Below, one piece after another: positions 43,235-53,616 of a DNA stretch of 64,000 nt. Within the stretch, counting starts at the first letter, position 1. Each line of letters opens with the position of its first letter. The notes under the pieces were generated by a model, which saw only the letters and a list, made by a program, of their open reading frames with translations, searched no databases and was not told the DNA's origin. The DNA lies in assembly GCA_030704615.1 (NCBI GenBank), contig CM060733.1, positions 66,340,001-66,404,000 on the forward strand, given 5' to 3'. Both the position numbers and the translations under genes were made by a program. This DNA comes from Takakia lepidozioides (Eukaryota; Streptophyta; Takakiopsida; Takakiales; Takakiaceae).

Positions 43235-46200
43235 CTACAGGCGAGGTGCTGCCATCTGCTGCTTCTTCACAAATGGTCCTGCTTTCACCGCGGAGATGTC
43301 ATGGGGAGTGATGAAGATCCACTGAGAGCCTTGTTGCACAGCAAAGTCTACAACAGTATCCAGACTGATTTTGCGGCTGACAGCATCCATGAACACATCA
43401 AACTCGTCCATGCCACGGAAGGGTGCCTCTGTCATCTCATGGAGTGCCAGGGCAAATGACAATGTTGAATAGGACCTCTCTCCTCCTGAGAGAGCCCGTG
43501 TGTCTTTAACGGCACTATTTGAAGCATCTTGGGGCATCTGTACTTCTAGCGACAATGTTTCCTTCTCATAATCCACTGTGACGTGACCACTAAAGCCCTT
43601 CTTTCGGAGGTGCCCATTGAATTGCCAGGTGAGCTGGCGCCGAAGAAAAATGGCATTGCGCTGGAACTTTTTGCAACGGACTTTATAAGCTGCATTCAGC
43701 ATGTCCAGTTTAGCCCTGAAGCTCTTGTATAGGAGCTCCCGCTTGGCCACCTTCCGCTCAATTTTGTGCCGCCTACTTTCAAGCTCTTCCATTGGCTCAT
43801 TCTGCCGTTCTTCACGGGCAACTCTATCTTGAAGCCGAGAGAGCAAGCTGCTTAGCTCCTGTGTTGTCTTGTTAACTCCACCTAGAGCTGTCACTTCCTC
43901 CTCAGCACACACTTGGGCTGCCTTTCCCTTTCTTTCCTCATGTTCTTTGTGCAGATTATCAACCACCTTCATAGCATCACTGACGTCAGGCAGCACCTTG
44001 TTCTGCATGACTTTCCGAAAATGGTCCACAGCAGTGACAGCATTGTTCAACTCATACTCAAGGGAGACTAACTCACGCTCTGCCACTTGGCTGGCTTCAA
44101 TGTCTCCCCTTGCAGATTCCCGCAGCTGATCAAAGCAAGACTTGATAGCCTGAACCTTTTCTTGCACCCTCCCCAGCCTAAACTGCAGCTTCACCAGTGA
44201 GTCTTGGTCTCCCTGTATTTCTTCTGTTGCTCTTGAGATTTCATCTTCGAGCTCATTAACATTAGGCTCGATATCCATTGTCGATTCAGCATGGGCAGCA
44301 TTCTGCATATCTCGCAGATAGATCTCCTGTGATGTGATATTTTTCTGGAGATCAAGCTTCCTCCTCTTGACGAATTGTAACTGTGAGATGAAGTTGCGGC
44401 CAGAATCTTCAGCAGCACGCTTGCGGCTCTCAGCTGAAAGCCTGTTCCCATCCAGTTCGGCCGCTTGTATTCTGGCTTGCTCCATTTGATCATCCACTTG
44501 TACCCCGAGCCGTCCTTGGAGTCGCCGGTCTCTAGGCAGTGTAGTCTCACTGCCCCCTCGTGCAAACATCTTCAGTCCATCCTGAGTCAAAACCTCTTTC
44601 ACATTTTTGGAGAGGTCAGATGAACCAAACGCATATTTCTTGCCATCTTCATAGTCTCTAGCCAGAACTTGTCTTTCCACACTCCCTTGGTCTATAAGGG
44701 TATTCATGATAATCACACTCTCAGTTTGAAGGACTGACATTACAGTCACCAGGCTGGGGTGTGGCAGCAAATGCGGTGGCATTCGTAAGGGAGGTCGGTC
44801 AAAGTCATAAACAATGATCTGCAGCCAATTGTACCTCGACCTCTCAGCACACTTGCGGAGAAGAAGCATGTCCTGATGGTTGGTAACAACAAAGGCGTTC
44901 AGAAGCTTGCCAACTGCTACCTCGATTGCAAGTGCCCAAGTGTCATCTCCCACTAATGCAACATGGGCTCCGATGGGGCCTACGGGTGACCTGGTAAAGC
45001 TTCGCTTTTCTGACTCGATCACTTGTAGCAACTGAAGGACTTTCTCCCCCCCAAACGCTGTCACTGTGTGGGTCTGCTGGGAACGAAGCCGTTGGATATA
45101 AACCTGCGTATCCCGAAGTCTCTGCTCAATTTCCTCCAAGTCTGATTTGATGCCACCTATCTGTTGAGAAACAACATCGACCTCTATCTGCAGGTTCGAT
45201 TCTTCTTGAGCTAACCTTTTCAGCTGTCCATGGGCCATGTCAAGGTCTTGCTTAAGCTGCTGGAACCGCTCCTCCCTTCCTGATTCCTCAGCTTGAGTGG
45301 CTTGAGTATGACTGTCACGAATGTCTACAACATGTTGTTGTAGAGTTTGCAACTGTTCCTTATGCCTTGCGATTTGCCCCTGCTTGTTGTTCAAGTCCTC
45401 TTCTAAGCCTGCTCTTTCACGAGTAGCCTCAGAGAGCTCCCGCTGCAGCCCGTTCTGGGAGGACCTCAGATGCTCGGTAGTCTCGAGCAGGCCGGCGATT
45501 GAAGCCTGCTTCATACTAATGGCCTCTCTCACCTTGTCTGCAGTCACCTGAGCATGATCAATCTTCTCTTGGCAAAGTGGGATACGGCTCCGATACTTCT
45601 CTAAATTTCTCCCTGCTTCTTGGAGCTTCTTCTCTGCATCGTACACCCATGACCAGGCTAGCAAATTCTTCAGAATTCCCACCTGCTGTGCCATAACCTC
45701 CACTTCTTGCACACTTTTAATTTGGTCCTCCAGTACCTTCAGCTCCTCGAAGTATGGCATTAACTCCTCTTTCAATTCTTCGATCCTGGCAGTGGTATTC
45801 TCCATATTGGTCCCAATTGTACTCAGCAGGTCTCCCACTTGATGTAGCAACGTGGCTCTGTAGTAAAACTTAAACTTCTCTCTGCCACTGCCACCATGCA
45901 AAAACTCCCTGCTTTTATCCTGAGTCATGATGACACAAGGATTTTCCACTTCTATATTGAAGTGCTCCAATAGCTCCTGTAGATCCTCCCTTTTGGATCC
46001 AACCTTTCTGCTCTTCTCGTCTTTCATGGTGAAGGTTTGGCCACTCTCAGTGATTCTCCGCTCAATTGTGATTAGCTTACCGTACATGTCCGGCTTGAAA
46101 GCATCAGCTCCTTCGTTCTTCATCTCAACTATGACTGATCCATAGTAGCTGCCGTTCTTGATGAAATCCTTGAGGGAAGTTGCTCGCTGCGTGCCTCGGG

Positions 46201-46393
46201 CTTTGATACCAAAGGCAACACACAGAGCTGTCAGAATGGCGCTCTTCCCACTCCCATTTTGCCCAGTTATGAAGTTCACCCTGTCGTTCAACTCTATGGA
46301 AAGACTGCTGTGACACATGAAATTCTCCACCTTGATTCTCCTGATCGACCCGGCTTTCTCCCCTCTCGCTGAGTCTTCCGTGCATTGCTCCAT
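43235..46393 (-). CDS. SMC6: SMC6, structural maintenance of chromosomes 6, intronless
   Basis: An intact 1052-residue frame from ATG at 46391-46393. N-terminal head: RIKVENFMCHSSLSIE and Walker A GQNGSGKSAILTAL. Q-loop region NPCVIMTQDKSREFLHGG. Long coiled coils flank a hinge at about residues 480-600 (SPVGPIGAHVALVGDD, NAFVVTNHQDMLLLR). The C-terminal head has the signature LSGGERSYSTLSFALALHE and Walker B region MDEFDVFMDAVSRKISLDT. SMC6 pairs with SMC5 in the nuclear complex for recombinational repair and replication-stress tolerance. The frame is open further upstream to 46519, but M46393 gives the normal family N-terminus, and the upstream extension overlaps an inverted repeat. There is no intron over 3.1 kb, which is unusual if homologues are intron-rich. 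Confidence 0.95.
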   Translation of the reverse strand: MEQCTEDSARGEKAGSIRRIKVENFMCHSSLSIELNDRVNFITGQNGSGKSAILTALCVAFGIKARGTQRATSLKDFIKNGSYYGSVIVEMKNEGADAFKPDMYGKLITIERRITESGQTFTMKDEKSRKVGSKREDLQELLEHFNIEVENPCVIMTQDKSREFLHGGSGREKFKFYYRATLLHQVGDLLSTIGTNMENTTARIEELKEELMPYFEELKVLEDQIKSVQEVEVMAQQVGILKNLLAWSWVYDAEKKLQEAGRNLEKYRSRIPLCQEKIDHAQVTADKVREAISMKQASIAGLLETTEHLRSSQNGLQRELSEATRERAGLEEDLNNKQGQIARHKEQLQTLQQHVVDIRDSHTQATQAEESGREERFQQLKQDLDMAHGQLKRLAQEESNLQIEVDVVSQQIGGIKSDLEEIEQRLRDTQVYIQRLRSQQTHTVTAFGGEKVLQLLQVIESEKRSFTRSPVGPIGAHVALVGDDTWALAIEVAVGKLLNAFVVTNHQDMLLLRKCAERSRYNWLQIIVYDFDRPPLRMPPHLLPHPSLVTVMSVLQTESVIIMNTLIDQGSVERQVLARDYEDGKKYAFGSSDLSKNVKEVLTQDGLKMFARGGSETTLPRDRRLQGRLGVQVDDQMEQARIQAAELDGNRLSAESRKRAAEDSGRNFISQLQFVKRRKLDLQKNITSQEIYLRDMQNAAHAESTMDIEPNVNELEDEISRATEEIQGDQDSLVKLQFRLGRVQEKVQAIKSCFDQLRESARGDIEASQVAERELVSLEYELNNAVTAVDHFRKVMQNKVLPDVSDAMKVVDNLHKEHEERKGKAAQVCAEEEVTALGGVNKTTQELSSLLSRLQDRVAREERQNEPMEELESRRHKIERKVAKRELLYKSFRAKLDMLNAAYKVRCKKFQRNAIFLRRQLTWQFNGHLRKKGFSGHVTVDYEKETLSLEVQMPQDASNSAVKDTRALSGGERSYSTLSFALALHEMTEAPFRGMDEFDVFMDAVSRKISLDTVVDFAVQQGSQWIFITPHDISAVKAGPFVKKQQMAAPRL

Positions 46394-46501
46394 ACCTGCG
46401 CAATTCGTCGTCACACACGGACGAGCGAGCGAAGACGAGAACGAGGGCAGGGCAGGGCGGGAAAGTTGAAAGTGACGCTGTTCGCTCTTAGGGCTACGTA
46501 T

Positions 46502-46565
46502 GGTGGGAGTCCCCGCCACTCGGGACCCTCGTACCGCGGAACACCCTCGTGGCGGGGACTCCCAC
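46502..46565. repeat. 17-bp inverted repeat upstream of SMC6
   Basis: GTGGGAGTCCCCGCCAC and its exact reverse complement GTGGCGGGGACTCCCAC are separated by about 29 bp, roughly 110 bp upstream of the SMC6 ATG. Could be a foldback insertion or a promoter element. Confidence 0.85.
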
Positions 46566-46629
46566 TGCGTAAAGCCCGGATTTTTTTTCTTTTAATGGTG
46601 GCTCATCTTTTATTTTTACTATCAATTTA

Positions 46630-46990
46630 TTGAAAAGAACTCTGTCATGTGGTCATCATAGTAAGGGAGATCTCTCTTGCACCTCACTACAGACTACTAC
46701 ATTAATGTCCTTCATCATGCTTCATTCTTTCGCAACATTGAGATTTGCTGAAAACATCTATGTCATGCGATCATTATAGCAAGGGAGATCTCCCTTGCAC
46801 CCCACCACACTATTACAATGTCATTCATCACCCACACAAGTTTGCTCGTTCGAGACATTAAACTATTGATTTACTGAAGAAAAAAAATCTATGTCATTAT
46901 AGCAGCATGGGAGATCTCATTTCCACATCTCTACAGACTACTACAATACCTTCATCACGCTCACTTTGCTCTTTCAGAGCACAGAGATTT
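46630..46990. repeat. Three tandem units of about 120 bp with GGGAGATCTCCC
   Basis: Each unit has CTATGTCATG...TCATTATAGCAA, then GGGAGATCTC, then CCACACTACTACAAT-like sequence. The middle unit holds a perfect 20-bp palindrome (arm GCAAGGGAGA) near 46781-46801. Confidence 0.82.
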
Positions 46991-47007
46991 TAAAAATATA
47001 TATCTGA

Positions 47008-47085
47008 AGTAACCTCCCCACTCTCACAAAGAGTAGCTACCAGCCTGAACACCTCAGCTGGTCTTACCCCCGGCGTGGAGATAGT
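47008..47085 (-). other. Inverted segment at the 5' end of the Ty3 element
   Basis: Reverse complement of 60820-60890 of the sister copy (both encode VFRLVATLCESG / VFRLAATLCESG). Homology resumes in the forward direction at about 47086 (GGAGGTGTAGTGCC). Confidence 0.8.
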
Positions 47086-47957
47086 GGGAGGTGTAGTGCC
47101 GGAGGGATCCTCGGATGTGAGGATCAAAACTGCCACGGCGGCGCCATGGCAAGCTGCAGCTGCCAGGTTGATGGAACTGTCAGCTAGGCCAGCCATTGAG
47201 CGTGCCATGGTGACACCTGGAGTTGTCATGTTAGACAACCAGGATGACAATTTCTGTTTGAGTGGACCGGCGGGCCAAAGGTACCGGCCACTGCGAGTCT
47301 TGTTAGACTCGGGAGCTCAGCCATTGATGTTGGGCAGAGCTGCTATTGCAGGCTTGGGCCTCACGGAGGCGGATATGGAGCCGTGCCATTTCCAGATACA
47401 GACATCTCTGGGAGGATCAGAGCAGGCTCGGGGCATGACACGGCGTGAGTTGACTATCAGACTACAGCCGGATCATGCTACAGACGGCTTAGTGATGAGA
47501 GCCAAGGCCATTGTGACAGACGCGGTCTCGTACGATGTCCCTTGTTGGTGGGGCAGTGTTGTACCCCATGGGCTTCACCCTGGATTTTTGGGAGGAGTCA
47601 GCTTCCTATAGGCCTGGATGGCTGTCAGGGCCGGCGTGTGTAGCTCCCTGTGACGTTCATAGGAGGAGTTGCGGTTGCCTAACGAGGCAAGATGCCGACA
47701 CTGGCAGCATTCACAGCTGCAGTGAAGAGTTGCTTGAGGACAACGCTCATTCAGAGGATGTGTCACCTCCGGGAGAGCAGGATGACATGTATGGTATGGC
47801 GGAGTTGCTTGCCATGGTTGCTCACACTTCATTGTGGGGCACGAACAAGGATTTGCAGCGGGTTGTTGATCGACGTATGCAACAAGCCTGGGTAGAGGCT
47901 TTTGTACCGTCAGGAGAGGAGGACAGTGCGGGGATTGCACCAGGACCACCTCAGTTG
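47086..47957 (+). pseudogene. Aspartic protease region of the methyltransferase Ty3 element
   Basis: PLRVLLDSGAQPLMLGRAAI carries the LDSGA active site of a retropepsin-like protease, followed by GLGLTEADMEPCHFQIQTSL and ELTIRLQPDH. A one-base insertion near 47539 (TCCCTTGTTGG versus TCCTCGTTGG in the sister at 61358) shifts the frame. Confidence 0.8.
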
Positions 47958-48950
47958 TTACCATTGGACACCACACTGATCGTGTGGCACTGTCCGGATG
48001 AAGGCATTTGCCTTCTGGACTTGTTTGGCGGGATCAGCACCGGACTGGCTGCTATGCTACAGACAGGTGTACGGGTACGGTGTCACTTGTATGTAGAGAG
48101 GGATGAGACTGCACAACGCGTCTCACTCCGTCATGTTGCTCAGTTAGTGCAGCAATATCCTGAGTTGTTGCCGGTGTCTGCGGTTCGTGGATATCAGCAA
48201 GTCTTCCCAGCAGACATCTCTTTGTTGGGGGCATAGGATTTGGAGCGGGTTGGCTCCATTGATCTGGTAGTGGCAGGTTGGCCCTGCCAAGGGCATTCAT
48301 CAGCCGGGCATGGCAATGGATTGCGAGACTCGAGGTCAGGTCTATTTTGGGAGATGGTGCGGGTTTTGCGCCACTTACAGCTTCATCAAGCTGTATCTCC
48401 ATCATACATCTTGGAGAATGTGTCACTGATAGGCGATTCTCAGGCCAAGATGATGGCCAGTGTACATCAAATCCGGTCGTGGCCTGGGTCAGCAGTGTTG
48501 CTGGATGCAGCTACAGTGGGGTCACGACTTAATCGTCCACGGCTATGGTGGACTAACTTGATGTCACCCGCACTACTCAAGCGTGCATTTGATGGGGTGC
48601 AGCGGCCAGCACATCTCACAGTTGATAGCATTTTGGACACAGGGAGGCAGTCTCAGCATGTGAGACACGATGACCATTCGCCTTTGGCAGTGGTCAACAA
48701 GGTGGGTCAACCACAAGCAGCACTACCTACACTACTCAGCTTCCCATGATCGCATGCTTTCCGGGATAGTGGACCTAGTCTCATGTGGGATGCTCAGCTG
48801 CAGCAGTTAGTGGAGCCTAATGTCGACGAGCGAGAGCGGGCTATGGGTTTTTCCACTGAGACCACAGCTGTGCCTTCTCTTTCATCACGTCGTCAGGTGT
48901 TGGGGCAAGCGGTGGATCTCAATTGCTTGACCTGGATTATCAGCTTGGCT
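47958..48950 (+). pseudogene. C5 cytosine DNA methyltransferase domain within pol
   Basis: Motifs are in canonical order: I ICLLDLFGGISTGLAAM, II LYVERDETA, IV IDLVVAGWPCQGHSSAG with the catalytic PCQ, VI PSYILENVSL, VIII SRLNRPRLWW, IX ERERAMGFSTETT, X RRQVLGQAVDLNCLTWI. That is a complete catalytic core of about 320 residues, predicted to methylate cytosine at C5. The pol frame is continuous from 47535 to RT and is broken only by TAG 48234 and TGA 48747 inside the domain. The domain sits between protease and RT, where Ty3 elements normally have none. I cannot assign it to the DNMT1, DNMT3 or another subfamily by eye; PCQG is not the PCN of DNMT3/DRM. Confidence 0.88.
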
Positions 48951-49395
48951 ATGGCTAAGCAACGTGGAGTGCGGAGTGCACTTCCCTTGACGGTCTCTCT
49001 GCCTACCGAGACGGTATAGGCAGTGAGTGGGGGCGAGCCAGTGAGGACCACGGGGTGTAGACATCCATGGCACACGTGGGAGGTGCTCGAGGTTCAGAGG
49101 GAGTTGGCAGCCAAGGCGGTTGTGATGGATGAGGTTGGGGATTCTTCTCGGGTTGAGGAGGTCATCAAGGATGAGATGATGGGGCAGGATGAGGCCTTGT
49201 CATTGACTGAGCAGGCAGGGAGTACTGCTCATGAGGTTGCAGCATAGCAACCATGGGACGCGTCTCCTACCTCTAAGTCTGCTGGACTTAAGGTTGCAGT
49301 TACAGAGGACAATTGGGAGCCTGACATTGGACCCATTGTCACTGGACGAGAGAGACGACGTATACGGCGGTTCCTGAGGGCTTACAGGAATTGCT
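48951..49395 (+). pseudogene. Pol linker between methyltransferase and RT
   Basis: The same frame continues with TAG at 49017 and 49245: SGGEPVRTTGCRHPWHTWEV, then an acidic stretch and GPIVTGRERRRIRRFLRAYR leading into RT. Confidence 0.65.
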
Positions 49396-50740
49396 TTGCC
49401 TTCAGTTTGAAGAATTTGGGAGCACTGAAGGGTCAGGAGATTCGTATTGAGTTGGCCACGGACTCGCCAATCTTTCGGAGACCCTATAGATACAGTGACA
49501 CGGAGAGGTCTTTGATTCAGATGAGGACTCAAGATCTCTGGGAGGCTGGTTTGGTGGAGCTTTCTGGTGGAAAGTATGCTTCAGCCACGGTAATGCCAGC
49601 CAAGAAGGATGTCTATGGCAATTGGACAGAGAGACGTATGTGCAATGATTACCGGCCTGTAAATCGTCAGACCAAGTCCGATAAGTATGCCATGCCCACA
49701 CCGGAGGAGATCTTTGATGCCATTGGGCATGCCAAGGTCTTTAGCACTCTGGACTTGTGGTCCGGATATCACCATTTGCCGATCAAGGAGGCAGACAAGC
49801 AGAAGACGGCATTCTGGGGGATCAATGAGCACAAGAAGGATTGCCTATATCAGTGGCGGTTCTTACCATTTGGGCTTAAGAACGCTCCTGCGGAGTTCCA
49901 GAGAGTCATGGACAAGATTATAGTAGGGGTGGATTTTGCTCGTTGCTACATAGATGACATCATCATCTTTAGTGCTACGGTGGAGGAGCACGAGAGACAC
50001 CTTCAGGTGGTGTTTGAGCACTTGAGAGCGCACGGATTGAAATTACATCCGGGGAAGTGCAAGTTCTTCCACAACCAGATTGAGTATCTGGGCCACATGA
50101 TATATCCTGGAGGATTGGGGGTGCAACAGACTAAGGTAGAGGCCATCGCACAGATTCCACGCCGAGTTCAAGCTTTCATGGGGTTGGCAAACTACTATAG
50201 ACGATTTGTCAAGGGATTTAGTGCTATTGCAAAGGCTCTAACCAAGCTGACCAAGGTAGACCAGGAGTGGCAGTGGGAAGATGAGCAAGAGTGAGCTTTT
50301 CAGGAGCTCAAGGCGAGGTTGACCTCGGCGCCCATCTTGAGACGACCTATCAGGGGGCGTCCCTCTTAGCTGCATACAGATTATAGCATGTTTGGGCTTG
50401 GAGCGGTGCTCACACAGGTGGATGATGAGGGAAGAGAGTTCGTAGTGGCTTATGCTAGCCGCTCAAACAACGCTGCAAAGTCTAAGTATAGCTCATATGA
50501 GGGGGAGTGCTTAGCTGCAGTGTGGCCGTGGCACATTTCAGGTGCTATCTATACGGCAATCTCTTCACCCTTGTCACGGATCACCAGCCACTCAAGTGGT
50601 TGATGGAGTCAGACAAGCTTACAGGGAAGCTTGCACGGTGGGCACTTATACTCTAGGAGTATGACTTTCAGGTTGTGCATCGACCGGGTTTGGTCAATAG
50701 GGATGCGGATGGATTGAGTCGCAATCCATGCTCGAGCCAA
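49396..50740 (+). pseudogene. Reverse transcriptase and RNase H of the methyltransferase Ty3 element
   Basis: RT 49410-50290: MPAKKDVYGNWTERRMCNDY, FSTLDLWSGYHHLPIKEADK, FLPFGLKNAPAEFQRVMDKI, active site YIDD in ARCYIDDIIIFS, and YLGHMIYPGG. TGA at 50292 (Trp position). RNase H: MFGLGAVLTQVDDEGREFV and YSSYEGECLAAVWPW, a frame change near 50540, then VTDHQPLKWLMESD and VVHRPGLVNRDADGLSR. Confidence 0.88.
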
Positions 50741-50979
50741 CATGATGATACTAGAGCTCGGTGGCATGGTGAGACGGATGAGGAGATGGTGCCGGGATGG
50801 CATGCATCTGCCTTTTTGTGTATCTTGGCATTGGGAGGTCAGATTGGACCTACAACAGGGATGACTGTAGACGGAGTGTCTGAGGACCCTGAGGCTAGTG
50901 ATGAGCCAGGTGGTGCCAGAGATATACATAAGGATTCGGTTATGTTGGACTACCTCTGCACTGGAGACACGGCAGCTTG

Positions 50980-51503
50980 AGGAGCGTGCCTCACCCAATA
51001 CAGCGTGCACGGTTAGTGCGGCATGTCCATAAGGAGTTGGGGCATTTGGAGTACGACGCTGCAGGGGCAGTATTGGTGGCGTGGTATGCACACAGAGGTG
51101 CAACAGTTCGTGGCTAGGTGCATGGTGTGTGACAAGGTGCGTGCTTCATTCAACACCCCTACACCACAGTTGCATCCTTTACCCATCATGGGATTGGGCT
51201 ACAGGTGGAGTCTTGACTTCGTAGGACCGTTGCCATTGACGATGCGCCACCACAGATATGTGTCGGTGATGGTGGAGCACTTCTCCAAGTGGATTGAGTT
51301 GGTTCCATTGCCTGACAAGGCTAGTGAGGAGGCTGCGTATGCATTCCTGGATCGTGTGCTTAGCCGATTCGGTGCTCCAGCTGAGGTACTCACGGACAAA
51401 GGGAGATAGTTCTTGGGGGAGTTTCAGGCTTTGTGTGATAAAGCCTTGATAGACCACCGTACCACTTCTCGGGATCATCCTGAGGCCGATGGCTTGGCAA
51501 AGA
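50980..51503 (+). pseudogene. Integrase of the methyltransferase Ty3 element, truncated
   Basis: Zinc finger HKELGHLEYD with MHTEVQQFVARCMVCDKV (frame change between), core RWSLDFVGPLP and EVLTDKGR then TAG at 51407, and HPEADGLAKR with the catalytic Glu. The reading frame then passes at about 51504 into an unrelated Gag sequence, so the C-terminal integrase and the LTR are missing. Confidence 0.8.
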
Positions 51504-53616
51504 GAATATCACCCATACTGGAAGAACTAGAGTTGGATGCCACTCCTTCTTTTTCTTTGCAAGAAAGATTAAGGGAATTGGTACTGGAAGAAGATCAACC
51601 ACAAGGTGAAAGATCTGAGGTACATCCCTGGATAAAAGATTTGACAGAAATCTTTGATAAGAGTTGGCATGGAACACCAAAAGTAGGAACTCCAATTTCT
51701 GAAACAGAAGGTGAAGAAGGAGGAGCGGATGTGGCAGAGCCAACGGAGAGTTCAGACTCTCCAACACCATTGCAGTTGAGTTACATGAGTGAAGAAGAAA
51801 CCCAAGGGCAGAACTTGGAGGATGAAAATAGAGAGAAGAAATTGGAAGATGAAGAGTATGAAGAAGTAGACCCAACAGCTGAGGTTGAGACTACAACCAG
51901 GACATCCCAACCCGTTGGACCTGGATCAAGTGGAGCACTTGGATCACAGGCCAACGAAGGTGTTGGCTCAGGGGGATCAGGCGGGCAGCCTGGATCTGGC
52001 TCTGGGGGGACAGGGAGTGTGGGAAGTAGTGCAACTCGAGCTAGGAATACTGTGAATATCGTGGGGCCAGTAGCAGGGAGTGCTTAGGGGCCACCACTGT
52101 GTGGAAGATCCACCACAACTACAACAGGTCCTCAAGGACCAGCACCAGCAAGGGGGCCAGCATCTGTTAGTGGGCAAAAGGTAGGGCCACAGATGGCATT
52201 ACAACCAACACGGGCAAAACCACCTTTTCCAATATATTCAGGAAAAGGGGATCCTGATGTACACATTAGCCAATTTGAGCACATGTGTATCGTGAATAAT
52301 GAGAATGGCGATGATGCCAAGATGAGATTGTTTCCTTGTTCACTTATCAAGAAAGCAAGTGAATGGTATGTAAGATTCCCTGATAATCATTTCCTAACCT
52401 GGAATGGCTTGAATACAGCATTCCGAAATAGGTTCAGGACAAGTAAAACTGAGGATGAAGTGTATGGAAGTTTACAACAGTTAAAGCAAAAGAAGCATGA
52501 AACTGTTGAGGAGTATATGGAAAAAATGGAATTGATGATGAAAAAGCTGGCTGCTGTACCATCACTAGGTTTACAGAAGACTTGGTTTGTGAGTGGACTA
52601 AGACCAGAGTTGCAAAAGAAAGTGGATATGTTACCCCATAATACAGTGGAGGACGCATTTGAAATAGCAAACAAAATTGAGCAATTGGGAATGCTCAGGA
52701 GAGAGAAAAGGGATGATGAGGACTCTGAGGATGAGTCAGATGAGGAAGAAGAGCAAGAGCTGAAAAGGAAGAGTAAGAGAAAGGAGAAGTTGAAGAGGGA
52801 TAACTATGAGAAAAGATTAGAAGAAATCTTGAAGAAGTATGCCACAGAGGCTGTAACACATTGGAGAAAGGGTGTTTGGTGTGCAAAGTGCCAGAATGAA
52901 GGCCATACCACCACTGAATGCCACATGAAGGAGAAACACCATACTATCTATAAAATGGATAACCATTCTACTGAGAATTGTTACTACAACAGAAGGACAA
53001 CAGCTAGAGAACCTAGGCAAGTAAGGGTGCATCAAGTGCAGCCCCAGCCAAGAAGAAACAGTGATCAGGACCCCTCTGGTAGGCCTGGTGGTTATAACAA
53101 TGGCATGGAAGGAAGAGGTAATCCAAGAGGGAATTACCAAGGGAATTCCAGAGGCAACTATCAGGGTAATCCAAGGGGAATTACCAGCCAAGGAATCAGG
53201 ATTACAGAAACAATTCCAGAACAGACCAAGGGCGAGGACCTAATGGGGAAGAACTGTGTTACTATTGTAATCAGGCAGGCCATTGCAAGGCAGCCTGTCC
53301 ATTCTGGATCAGACACCAGAATGAGATGAGAGCTCCTGTGAATGAGGGGCCAGTGGTGGCAGCTCACATGGTTAGGCCATGTGTTGTACCAGAAGTAAGT
53401 ACAATGATAGTAACGAGAAGCAAAACCAAACTAATACCTCCAGTAGATGAGGAAGATGATGATAATGAAGATGGCAGTGATGTGCCTGAAGATGATGAGG
53501 CTTGGAGAGATGAGAAGGAACTGCACAAGGAAGTGGCAGATACCATAAGGGAAATGCAGAAGAGTACTGATATTCCTATGGCAGATTCCTCTGATTCTGA
53601 AAGAGAAAGGAAGTGA
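51504..53616 (+). pseudogene. Gag of the third Ty3 element
   Basis: An acidic N-terminal part ends at TAG 52085, and the same frame continues with PPFPIYSGKGDPDVHISQF, KKASEWYVRFPDNHFLTW and FRNRFRTSKTEDEVYGSLQQ (Ty3 capsid, Retrotrans_gag). A charged stretch, the knuckle WCAKCQNEGHTTTEC, a frame change between 53150 and 53230, and a second knuckle CYYCNQAGHCKAAC follow. Confidence 0.82.

Larger units (their letters stand above)
47008..51503 (+). mobile_element. Ty3-type retroelement with a C5-methyltransferase in pol, truncated
   Basis: Protease, C5 methyltransferase, reverse transcriptase, RNase H and integrase follow in one orientation. Gag and LTRs are missing here; gag is present in the second copy at 58884-61793. 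The 5' end has a small inversion, and the 3' end breaks within the integrase at 51503. Confidence 0.88.
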
